A program made the position numbers and the translations under genes. From Colias croceus (Eukaryota > Arthropoda > Insecta > Lepidoptera > Pieridae): DNA of 64,000 nt. This document shows, piece by piece, positions 1 through 10,970 of this stretch. Positions within the stretch are counted from its first letter, which is position 1. Every line of letters begins with the position of its first letter. The notes under the pieces are model-generated. The model was not told the origin of the DNA and did not search any database. It saw nothing but the letters and a program-made list of their open reading frames with translations. The stretch covers positions 8,630,501 to 8,694,500 of the forward strand of contig NC_059558.1 in the NCBI RefSeq assembly GCF_905220415.1, written 5' to 3'.

Positions 1-1885
1 GGCTCATGGTGAAAGCTCTCACCGGGGATAAAGCCCGGTATGACATAGCAAGGCGCTCTCATAATTGGCTCAAGGTAAGGAATATCATATGCGTTTTGGA
101 AGTTGTTTTATTTGGTGGTACATATTACGTGAATTTCTGGACAAATTTTCTGGACACGCACATGTAACTAAAAATATTGTTGTTCAACACTAATGTTTTT
201 TACATATCACATTATTAAAATATTCATTATTTTCTACTTTGTTTCCTCGTTTTAATTTTAAAATGCTGTGCTCTACCTGTGTATAAATGAATATCCTTTT
301 TCCAGTTGAAAAAGGACTACCTAGAGGGTTGCGGGGACAGTATCGACGCGGTGGTGATCGGCGCGTACGAGGGCCGCGGAAAACGTGCGGGACGCTTCGG
401 GGGCTTCCTGCTCGCTGCAAGAGAACCCAGTGCGGACTGCTACCAGACATTGTGCAAGATCGGCACTGGGTTTAGCGACGAGCAGCTGACTGCTTTCACC
501 GAAGCGTTAAAGCCACACGTTATCTCCGCTCCGCCTAGTTACTACAGGTGCGTACGCGTACTTTTTGTGTTGTACTTTTGATATACTTTTTGACGTGACA
601 ACGTCTTATAATTTGATAGAGCCGCCTGCACGCACGAAAAAACATGACTCATGCGGCGTTACCTCGCTCTGAGGCGTTCTATGTAAGGCTTGAAGTGCGA
701 GCGAGAGCGCGGAACGAACGACGAAGCACAATCGGACGTTGTCACGTTCAACTATCGTCAGTAAACCGACTTTACAGACAACCAATTTTTTTTTGTGTTT
801 AATATTTTTGTTGTGTGTGAGTGCAGCTACTCGAGCAGCGTACAGCCGGACGTGTGGCTGGAGCCGGCAGCGGTGTGGGAGGTGCGGTGCGCGGACCTGT
901 CGCTGTCGCCCGCGCACCGCGCCGCGCTCGGCCGCCTCGAGCGGGACCGCGGCGTGTCGCTGCGCTTCCCCAGGTGCGCACTAACACGCATAAAATACAG
1001 ACACACTCATAAAATACGGAAACACTAATAAAATACAGAAACACTCATAAAATACAGAAACATTCATAAAATACAGAAACACTCATCGCGTACAGACTCA
1101 CTCATAAAATACGGAAACACTCATAAAATACAGAAACACTCATCGCGTACAGACTTACTTATAAAATACGGAAACACTCATAAAATACAGAAACACTCAT
1201 TTAATACAGAAACATTCATAAAATACAGAAACACTCATCGCGTACAGACTCACTCATAAAATACGGAAACACTCATAAAATACAGAAACACTCATCGCGT
1301 ACAGACACACTCATAAAATACGGAAACACTCATAAAATCAGAAACACTCATCGCGTACAGACTCACTCATAAAATACGGAAACACTCATAAAATACAGAA
1401 ACACTCATCGCGTACACTCACTCATAAAATACGGAAACACTCATAAAATACAGAAACACTCATCGCGTACAGACACACTCATAAAATACGGAAACACTCA
1501 TAAAATACAGAAACACTCATAAAATACATAAACATTCATAAAATACAGAAACACTCACAAAATACAGAAACACTCGTCGCATACAAACACACTCAGCGCT
1601 CCGCCTCACTCAAGAACTATACACGCAACTAAGCGCCCCACATTACTTTATTCGTATTTTTGTAACTAATTATTACATATTTCAGCGATATAATGTATAT
1701 TGATGAGACAATTTTTTTTCGTAAATTAATAAAATAATTTTCAATATTCCAGATTCATCCGCGTGCGAGAAGACAAGACTCCGGAGCAGGCGACGACGGC
1801 GCAACAAATCGTAGAGATGTATCTCTCACAAGATCAAGTTAAGAATACCACGAGAGCCGCGCCCTGTGAAGACGATTTCTACTAA
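1..1885 (+). CDS. LIG1: DNA ligase I (ATP-dependent), C-terminal part, four exons
   Basis: The enzyme seals nicks in DNA, chiefly Okazaki fragments in the nucleus; this part covers the end of the catalytic core and the OB-fold domain. Exons are 1..74, 306..547, 827..973 and 1753..1885, joined at GT/AG borders with matching phases, stop TAA at 1883..1885. The joined protein reads GLMVK-like start (LMVKAL), SHNWLK then LKKDYLEG, VVIGAY, GRGKRAGR, GGFLLA, CKIGTGFSDE, VWEVRCADLSLSP, ISLRFPR-like GVSLRFPR and FIRVREDKTPEQAT. LMVK-type and LKKDYL motifs hold catalytic lysines (motifs IV and V) in this family, and the EDKxPEQAT end is typical of ligase I rather than III or IV. The gene is cut by the left edge, so the N-terminal region with the PCNA-binding motif and the adenylated lysine is not seen. 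The last residues after about TPEQAT are family-variable. Identification is from recalled family motifs, not a search. Confidence 0.95.
978..1600. repeat. Minisatellite in the last intron of DNA ligase I
   Basis: A unit close to 19 bases (ACACTCATAAAATACAGAA and variants with ACGG or with ATCGCGTACAGA) repeats about 30 times, starting only a few bases past the splice donor at 974. Variants follow a higher-order order: an AAAATACGGAA copy, an AAAATACAGAA copy, then a CGCGTACAGA copy, giving a super-unit near 57 bases. The array fills much of the 779-base intron (974..1752). Confidence 0.9.
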
Positions 1886-1900
1886 ATTCAATATATAAAA

Positions 1901-1906
1901 AATAAA
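1901..1906 (+). terminator. Polyadenylation signal of the DNA ligase I gene
   Basis: AATAAA lies 16 bases past the ligase stop codon in an A/T-rich stretch. This would give a very short 3' UTR. It is the first canonical hexamer after the stop; the cleavage site itself is not determined. Confidence 0.6.
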
Positions 1907-2189
1907 TCAACATAATATGTATATGTCATTTTCGACTGTATTGTATGTGTCATAGAGTCCTTTATAGTTGAAAAAAGATAATTATTTAATAATGATTAGG
2001 AATAAAAAAACACTTCTATTAAATTCTTACTAAATTACATCACACGCTATTTTAGGCAGTCATGTAAAAATACTAAATGAATTCGAATAAGGCAATGCAC
2101 TGTAAGTTTCAAATGTAATGTAATGTATATTAAATAATGATAGAATAATATATAAGATTATATTTAATTTTGTGTTTTAATTTTAATCG

Positions 2190-2396
2190 ATATCCCGAAA
2201 ATGACAACAAATTGACTTTTAGCCGCTTGCTTTCTACGACAGAGACAATTGACGCTTTAAAGGACAATATTCGTGAAGCCATTAGTGAAATACAGCTGCA
2301 CACAATCGATAATGTACTCAAAAATTGGACCGATCGTGTAGGCTACGCATGGCTAGCCGAGGCAGCCATTTGAATGAAATTATATTCCATCATTAA
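2190..2396 (+). pseudogene. 3' end of a DDE (Tc1/mariner-like) transposase, frameshifted
   Basis: The + strand encodes a stretch typical of the end of insect Tc/mariner-type transposases: an ALKDNIREAI helix, then DNVLKNWTDRVGY. Near 2346 the frame is broken; in the next frame the reading continues with a GSHLNEIIFHH-like ending and a TAA at 2394..2396. Only the last 70 or so codons remain, with no catalytic DDE residues. It sits just past the ligase gene. The family call rests on the recalled C-terminal motif; no terminal repeats were found. Confidence 0.55.
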
Positions 2397-4523
2397 CCGG
2401 AAGGATTGTACTTTCAAATAAAAAAAGAAATTTGAAAAAATATTTAGTAGTTTTTTTTTTAATAGCATTTTAAAAAAAAAATTTTATTTGGCGGACCCGT
2501 TAGTTGACCTACCATAAAAAAACATAGTCAAAATATATCTCAAATAATAATTTTACTCTCGTTTGTTGTACGAATTTTTAAAATAAGTTCAGTGGATTCT
2601 GAGATCAGCCCATTAGTTACCTTGACACCAACGCACTACCGTGACCTCTTTGTTATATTCAATTAATTCAGACAGAAACGTATAAGGCTAAATTAAACAA
2701 AATTAAAACTATAAGGCTGGGTTGCACCATGTTACTTTGGCAATAACAAACATGTTAAAGGTACGGTTAGGGAAAATATGAAGTTAACTACAATACAGAA
2801 AAGACAAGCGTGGCATAGTTGAGTAATATTCTACCCGGTAGCACAGAATATAATATTATTGAAGTGAAACTTCTTTATCGGGGCTGGAAAAAAATTTAGT
2901 GTAACATTTTTTCGTTACGCGCCATCTTTTTTTTATCCCTACCACGCGTGATTCGACGTATTTCTGTATAGTTCCATACCTCTAGTAAATTATTTTTGAA
3001 AAATATGGTCATGAAGAAATTTCACTTCTTCGTGTGTACTCTAAGTACACGCACACATTTTTTTATAATAATACTACCTATGTACAGAAGGTTCACTCCC
3101 TAACAAAAGTCAACTTTAGGCATAAATAATTGCCTACTCTTGAAAGCGGCACTTGCGCATTTTAGTCTACAGAAAAAAATTGTGTAATAGTAATTGGCAA
3201 GTAGGTACTAGGTAGGTCACACATCGCTTCTAGTAGGTACTTGAGCACAGTATTACGATAGCCCCTAGGAAATATTATTGTAATACTATGACTTGAGGTT
3301 TAGGTTGGAAAATTAGAAGCATCGATACAGTGACGAAAAAAATAAAAATAAAATTTCAAGCATGTTTTTATGATAGGTGGAAAGAGATATTGATAAAGTC
3401 AATAAAACAATTCTAAAGACCTGGGCATTCAGTAAGGTTGGGCAAGGTTTATTTGGAACATAAAAAATATACAATTCCTAAGAACGCATCTTCTGTCGAC
3501 GTCTGTTTCAATACAGGGTGAGTAATCTTCACGTATGACACCAACGACCGAGCCGTGTTCGCGATCTTGCAAGCTGCGTATATTATTAAGTTCGTACGTT
3601 TATCACCTACTTAAAAGGTTCCAGATAAAATACAATAAAATAAAAAGCAGATGGAGCGGTGCCGAACTAAGCTGAACGCTCAAGAGACACTTCCCTATAG
3701 CTAGGTATTATGCTGATAGCTGGCCGCTGCACTGTACGTTCACGATCATTTGTGTGCGTATTATGTTGTCAGATATTGAAAAATTTCCCATTTTTTTACC
3801 TAGTCATATGTACGTTTTTCGAGTGTATGTATTACTCATGTATGTTTATTTGTCAAGCCGCACAGCTCAAACTGGAGACGGATTTTGACTCAGGATTTTG
3901 ATTTATGAAGTGGCGTTGCAATCATCTGCATATGGTAGTGACGCGACGCGACGTAGCCTACATAAATTATGTAGTCGGGTTTGTATCAAATATATTGCAT
4001 TTGATTTATCAAACGAACAAAGACCTAGAGCAAAAGGAAACAGCATTCTTTAGTGATCTTTTAGTGTAAACGAAAACTCGTATTCAGTGTTGTTCAGTAT
4101 GAGAACATTGCATGGAATATTTTCGGACGAATTAAGAACAAAGAATGGCTTACGCCTGTTTAGTGTTTACGCTAAAAGAATTTGGACATAGTGGGGTTAT
4201 AATGAGCATTCGCTCGTTTGATGTAAATGTACGGTAATAGTATTCTATAGTGTACTAAGTAGGTAGTACTTCAAAATATGGGAATGCGATCGAGAACATG
4301 GGCTATTTTAATTTAATCATCGGTCAATAGATCTAATGTAATAAGTAGGTGGTTATTCCTTACAATGCTTGAACAATGCCTCTTTCAAATACCTAAATCT
4401 TTTGTTATGTAGTGTATGGAAATATTATTGGTAGTTTTAGGTTCTGCTTAATCATTATAGTATATTAATTCTTTCAATTCATATAATTCTATTGTTTTGT
4501 TTATATTAACATATAGATATAAA
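2397..4523. other. Intergenic spacer, no gene seen
   Basis: AT-rich DNA between the convergent ligase and receptor genes. Open frames are short and without recognisable motifs. The stretch near 2705..2790 (GGGTTGCACCATGTTACTTTGG) resembles short dispersed insect repeats but I could not find its borders. Confidence 0.4.
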
Positions 4524-4684
4524 TCTCGTGTCACAATGTTTGTCCTCAATGGACTCCTAAACCACTTAACCGATTATAATAAAATTCACACACCATGTGC
4601 AGTTCGATCCAACTTGAGAGATAGGATAGTTTAAATCTCAAATCGTTTTAGAGAAAGCGGGCGAAGCCGCGGGCGGTACGCTAG
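4524..4684 (+). mobile_element. Short non-autonomous Helitron-like element
   Basis: The element starts with TCTCGTGTCACAATG and ends GCGGGCGAAGCCGC-GGGCGGTACG-CTAG followed by T. The hairpin-forming GC-rich stretch just before CTAG and the following T are Helitron end features. A second copy in the opposite direction lies at 48537..48687 and shares the internal text (CACTTAACCGATTATAAT, CAGTTCGATCCAACTTGAG). The 5' border is less sure because the flanking ATTAACATATAGATATA occurs on both sides. Confidence 0.6.
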
Positions 4685-6596
4685 TATTAACATATAGATA
4701 TAGGCACATATAATTTTATACTATGTTAGACTAGACATCATATGCTAGGCCATGAGGCCGAAGGAAAATTTTTGACTTGATAAACGTGTACCTAGTGTGA
4801 TATACGATTGTGTGTACTCGCAGGAATGCATATGCCAGATCAATATGACCACTAATAAAATCTGCACTGTCTCGAAAGTTGTTTTCCAATACAAAATGTT
4901 AGCATATAGGGTAGGTAGGGTAGTATATAGGGTAGTATATAGTATATAGGGATTTTTAAATAAAATACCAATGTCACATGTAATTCATTTATTTCACTAA
5001 ATCTATTTTTGTCTCGTTTATCCATTAGCTGTCGACAACAGTCACATTGGGGCATCACGGTCACTTACAAACTAAATATTATTATCTATATCTCTACTGT
5101 ATTGTGTTAGATAAGCTCCAAATTACGGTAAAACTTTTACAAAATTTGAGCTCGATTGAATTTGTGCATTTTCATAACAATGTAACACATTTAAAATAAT
5201 TTCTTTTCACATACGAAAATGGAGACGTCACGAATTTTTTCCTAACCTAGTCCTAAAAATCATTTTGTAAATAAAACGCATTTTATTATGATCTCTTGTA
5301 AAAACAATTCAAAATTGTTTGTAATTACATTTTAACAAATAAAAATAGCTGCCAAGACAATGGCCCTGGGACTGTTAAAACTTTTTTAACAGTTAATAAA
5401 CTTTGCAAAATCCGAAAAGTTTGAGCGAGAACGTATACTTTTGTCCGAGTTAAAGCTAAAACAATCGAACAGAGCCAATACCTTACATAGTCAGGAACAA
5501 CCGATAAACGAAATTAACAACGTTATGGCACACGCTAAACTATAGCTTTGTTCATCAAACTAATATTAATACAACTAAAATCGGTCCAGGGTCTGAGATC
5601 GATTAGATAATCACGAGATTCTAACTTGAATATTATGAGAATATAATATTATGTACCTAACACTACTTGTACCGTTTTCGTTTACAATAAAATTTGTATT
5701 GTGAATAGGCCTGGGGAGAATCCCTCGTTGTACTTTTTAAAAGGATACAGAAAACTAAACCTAGCGAGGATTTGCTACAAATAGTTAATTGCAAACATAA
5801 TTAAGTAACTAACACTATATCACCGTACAAAACATAAGTGTACTTATGAGATATGGCAATATTCTGAAAACAGAATACATACAAGATTTTGGCAAAAAAT
5901 GAGCTCGTTTGCTAAAACTAGATGCATGTTGATGTTTTGTACTATACAAGATTACGAAGGTCATTGAGAAAACGAATCAACTGTCTCTATTTCTCAATCT
6001 AAAACCATAAATTCTAGTCAACTATTATTGTGCCGTGTACTAAAGATAATATCTATACTAAGAGCTGCCAAAGGGGTTTGTAATAACTACAATTCTAAAA
6101 TATAGTGGTCGATTCAGATATGTATTAGGAATATAAAATTTAAATAAATTCACTAAAAAATTATGCTACACGATGATAAAATGTAATTAATATCATAATA
6201 ATTCACATTATTTTACATTCACACTTAAAATGTACATTCGATATAGTAAAATTGATTCATAATGAGTACATCTTTAAACGTATAGTTTACAATAATAATT
6301 ATAATCAATTTATTTACCACGATTAAAACGGCGTAATAAGGAACTTGTCCCTAGTCTATATTTTGTAACATACACTAAAAGAGAGCTCATAAACGTTAGT
6401 CATTCTTATATAATATCGTTAATCAACACTGAAAAACTCCAAAGTGAATTGAGAAAGTTAGTACAGATCAGTCATTCAAAATGTAACGGTTATCGCCGAT
6501 AACCGGTCGAAGAGATTCATAAAATATGGATATATGGGGATATGTTATTATAATACATAGAGATATATGAAGATATATGTGTCCACTAGGCGTCTA
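4685..6596. other. Spacer and probable distal 3' UTR of the receptor gene, no ORF
   Basis: AT-rich, with no convincing coding region on either strand. A TTTATT at 6309..6314 (AATAAA on the - strand) is about 1.03 kb past the receptor stop and could be its polyadenylation signal; other TTTATT hexamers lie further left (for example near 4987), so the end of the transcript is open. Confidence 0.4.
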
Positions 6597-6744
6597 CACG
6601 TGTGTGTGTGTGTGTGCGCTAGTGCTCGTCTGTGTGTCAGAGCAGCGCACGTGTGTGTGTGTGCGCTAGTGCTCGTCTGTGTGTCAGAGCAGCGCACGTG
6701 TGTGTGTGTGTGTGTGCGCTAGTGCTCGTCTGTGTGTCAGAGCA

Positions 6745-6775
<31 letters not shown>

Positions 6776-7349
6776 CGCTAGTGCTCGTCTGTGTGTCAGA
6801 GCAGCGCACGTGTGTGTGTGTGTGCGCTAGTGCTCGTCTGTGTGTCAGAGCAGCGCACGTGTGTGTGTGCGCTAGTGCTCGTCTGTGTGTCAGAGCAGCG
6901 CACGTGTGTGTGTGTGTGTGTGCGCTAGTGCTCGTCTGTGTGTCAGAGCAGCGCACGTGTGTGTGTGTGTGCGCTAGTGCTCGTCTGTGTGTCAGAGCAG
7001 CGCACGTGTGTGTGTGTGTGTGCGCTAGTGCTCGTCTGTGTGTCAGAGCAGCGCACGTGTGTGTGTGTGTGTGCGCTAGTGCTCGTCTGTGTGTCAGAGC
7101 AGCGCACGTGTGTGTTTGTGTGTGCGCTAGTGCTCGTCTGTGTGTCAGAGCAGCGTACGTGTGTGTGTGTGTGCGCTAGTGCTCGTCTGTGTGTCAGAGC
7201 AGCGCACGTGTGTGTGTGTGTGTGCGCTAGTGCTCGTCTGTGTGTCAGAGCAGCGCACGTGTGTGTTTGTGTGTGCGCTAGTGCTCGTCTGTGTGTCAGA
7301 GCAGCGCACGTGTGTGTTTGTGTGTGCGCTAGTGCTCGTCTGTGTGTCA
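6597..7349. repeat. GT-rich minisatellite in the receptor 3' UTR, overlapping the stop codon
   Basis: About 15 units of 43 to 60 bases, each made of a (GT)n run of variable length, GCGCTAGTGCTCGTCTGTGTG and TCAGAGCAGCGCACGTG. On the - strand each unit contains GCGCTGCTCTGA, identical to the last three codons and stop of the receptor gene (7347..7358), which form the border unit of the array. Nearly every unit also holds the palindrome CACGTG; one unit has TACGTG instead. In the mRNA the array would read as (CA)n blocks right after the stop. Confidence 0.92.
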
Positions 7350-7900
7350 GAGCAGCGCGGCGCCCTCCGCGGGGGGCGGGGAGCCCTCGCCGCGCTCTAG
7401 CAGCGTTACATCCTCCTGGAATGGTACCAATTGATCTAATATAGAGCTTAGCAAAATAGACAAAAATATAGGCTAGTTTTATGGCAACTGAAAAGTCGAC
7501 TATAGAATATATTTGCTGTACGTTTGTGAAGAGATTTTATTTTGGGCTCATTACAAAGGGTAATAATATATTGAGATGTTTACCTCAACTGGATTCTGAT
7601 GGGGTTCATACATGCTCTCGTATACTGGATTCGCGAAGTGATTTCTTCCGTTCTGTAATATTTAAAACAAATCTTAACACATTTTTTTTACATAAAAGAT
7701 ACAATTTTTTTTCTGAAATTAAATTAATAATTATTCTGATAAGTGCAAAAAAAAATAGTCGTAATAAATAATCGAAAAGAAATAGTATTGTTACATTGTG
7801 CGTATGTCTGTCGTTATGTCTCGCCTCGTCTTCCCCGGCGAGGTACATGGGGTTGTTGATCTCCACGTTGTCCGCCAGACGGGCGTGCACGAACGCACCA
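7347..7900 (-). CDS. LRP1: LRP1 exons 57-59: cytoplasmic tail with two NPxY motifs and stop
   Basis: Exons 7795..7900, 7584..7652 and 7347..7415. Sequence elements in order: GAFVHARLADNVEINNPMYL, then NGRNHFANPVYESMYEPHQN, then EDVTLLERGEGSPPPAEG and AALL stop (TGA at 7347..7349). NVEIxNPxY and the distal NPVY are the LRP1 tail signature; NPxY motifs bind PTB-domain adaptors and drive endocytosis. EDVTLLERG resembles the DEKRELLGRG end of vertebrate LRP1. Each exon border is supported by an AG/GT pair and by phase 0 joins. The last four codons lie at the border of the 3' UTR minisatellite. Confidence 0.93.
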
Positions 7901-10900
7901 CTGCGAAATTAAATAACGTATGATTAAGTACTAAATATTTAATACTTTTAGGTCATTTTAAATCTTAGTGAATTTGAAGAGACATGGATATACACTTCAA
8001 AAGTTCTGGGTATTCTCATTATGGGAAACCCCGTTGCCTTTTGTTATTTTTTGCATTCACTAAGCTATAAATGAATAATTGTAATGACCTTTAACGTAGA
8101 TAATAGAAATCCTCGGCATTATAAGCCCGTTTTTAATATTTATAAAATAAAATCGACTTCTTTTATTATCCACAGTGAATTAAACACAGGACCCCGATCT
8201 TATCACATTTTAACAACCGTAGCTCCCAATAAAGTCAACCCATCGCAAATATGCCAATCACTCACTGTCTCCTCCTATGCAGCAGGTACAGCACACCCAG
8301 CAAGGCGGCTACAATCCCAAGCAGAGCCAGCAAGCCGGCCGCCCAGGCGCCGCCCGCACCGCTCTCCGCCGCGGCCCCGCCCGCTGCGCCCGGAGCGGTG
8401 CAGCTCGCGCCCGCTAAGCACGCGCAGTAAGCCGTGCCGTGCTCCGATGTGTCATCTGAAATTAACAGTTTTATATTGGTTATTTTATTTAGATTACTCT
8501 TATTTTTGTACGTTTGACGTAGGTAGTAACCATTTTTGAAGTAGGACTTTTCCTGGGAGATCGAAACAAATTATTACTAGCAACAGGTAATAAATTTATA
8601 CGTCAGAATTTACCAATTAATTGCAATGACAATAACTCTATCTATAACACATTGTTATATTGTTTACATTAACAAACAATACAGCCTATTAAAAAAGCTG
8701 CAAACCATGTATGTAATTATGTTTGATAACCTGTTTACGTGAGTCAACATAACTGTAAGAAAAATTAAAAATGATGAATAAATAAGTAATAATGAGAATC
8801 TGTTACACTTTTTATCACAAAATTTACGTTTAATTCGGCTGCTATATAACAAGGATCTAATTTTGGGAACACAATGATTATTTACTTATTTTTTAATTCG
8901 GCTATATAACAAGGATCTAATTTTGGCAACACAATGATTATTTACTTATTTTTTTAAGTCTTCTAAGAAGTTAGACCTTGATATTTAGGGACCTCAACCT
9001 TTAACTTTTTATGAAGCTATTTTAATATTTCATGTCGTAACTTGAGGTGCATCTCATATTACAATAATTGCACGCACACACTTGCATCGTGCTTTACCTT
9101 CAACATCACTTTTTTAGACTCATATTTGAACCGCTAAATTGCTTCCTACTTCACAGTGAAGATTTTTAGCTTTTAATATTTATATTTACTAAGATGAAGT
9201 TACTCATAATTTTGTCTTCTAATTTAAATAACGTGTTTTGAAAAATTCATTTATTAACCTTGAAAATTGCGAGTTAAATAAATGAATGTGTTGTTATATT
9301 ATATTGGAAATTGTCATTTATTATACATAAACCATATGCTTGGTTTTTGAAATACTTGTATGTGGGGACATAGGATTTTTGTCCTATTAAAACGTCGACA
9401 AAAAATATACGAGTGGAGTTGTCTAAAACATACATTGGAATCAATATCTAAACTCATGGCAGAAATTTTCAAAGTCCTTTGTATCGCTCATTAGAAAACT
9501 CTGCCTAAACGACGCGCAGGCAGACTTTTGTTTCGGACAATTGTTGCACATGATTGTGAGTTGTATATTGTATGTGTATGTATGTGTCACGTACCGGTGT
9601 GTCGCCAGGCGCAGATGGCGGGCGGCGGGCAGGCGAGCGCGAGGCAGGCGTGGTCGTGGCCCACGTACGCAGCGCACGCGGGCCCGCCCCACGCGCCCGC
9701 GCACGCGCACGCGCCCGCGCCCGCCCCGCCCTGCACCGCCACGCAGCGCCCGCCGTGCATGCACTTGCCCGAGCACCACAGCGAGCCCTCTGCAAGTGTT
9801 AACACAAGTATAATGTAGGGGAAAATATCACCGGGCAGGCACTTGGTCCACGCACCAGAGCGATCATTCTAAAAAAAAGGCGGGTGGGAAAAAAAAGGCG
9901 GAAAATAACGCTTTCAATAGATAAAACAAGAAATATCATTAATTAGGCACCTGCAGCTGTTCTACTATATCAAACATACTATATCACCATATTACTAAGA
10001 GTTCTAACAGACGAAGTGAACGGCAGAGGCTACTTTAGCCGTCGCCACATGTCAACGGCAGTCATCGAAGTGTCGGCGGCAGCAGTCAATATGTCTATAG
10101 TTTGCGTTGATGGCAAACTGCAAACGTTTGACGTTTGGCGGTATCCGTTATTGAAGCCTCTGCCGTTCACAACTTGCCGTTCGTCTGTTAGAACGCTAAG
10201 ATCCATCACCATATAAGGTATTCATATCACCATATTAATTAGGGCATTCTATTTTATACAATGCAAAATGTTTCTATTGATTCGTATTTGAAACTTCAAT
10301 AAACATTTTAACAGATTAAAAAACAAACAAATTTGCATAAATGATTTAATAAACAGAAAAAATTGTAATAACTTGTTTTTATAATAGAATATCTCAGACT
10401 GCTTCTCGTTTGGAAATACATATTATGTATCTGATATTTCCTAAGGATATTTCTGATTACAACCTTCATGAGGATTAGCTAAAAGCTACATAGTAAAGTA
10501 ATTAAACTAAAAGGTCGTGGCATATTGAAATGATTGATTTGTTTGACCGAATCTTCTGCTGTAGCTAACTCGTATATTATCCTTCATATATTATAGTTTC
10601 GTTGAAATGATAATCCGTTGAAATCATAATTTTATGCCCATATCATGTGGTAACTCGAATGAGTTTATGATTGCATCAATGTACATTATATCATAAAAAA
10701 ATAAATAAATAAATAAATAAAAAATAAACTAATAATCTCAACGAATTAATTAAATATAATTTGCATGAAGTGAAATTAGACACACTTGCTATTATTTCCG
10801 CTTTACTATTATTATCTATACATATAATAAATCTGTAGAAGGGTCAATTCTGTACATTGAAAATATTGAAAAAATAAATAGCAGGGGGTGTTACTGGATC

Positions 10901-10933
10901 GATACCAAGCCCAAATATGTGATTAAAAAATTT

Positions 10934-10970
<37 letters not shown>

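Noticed and set aside
1..1885. DNA ligase III or IV instead of ligase I
   Set aside because: The LKKDYLEG, GRGKRAGR and EDKTPEQAT series and the short tail with no BRCT domain fit ligase I.
6597..7349. CRISPR-like regularly spaced repeats
   Set aside because: Units are contiguous, spacers are only variable GT runs, and the host is an animal.
6679..7444. Overlapping open frames of about 166-168 codons rich in Val, Cys and Ala
   Set aside because: They are translations of the GT minisatellite, open on both strands, without any domain.
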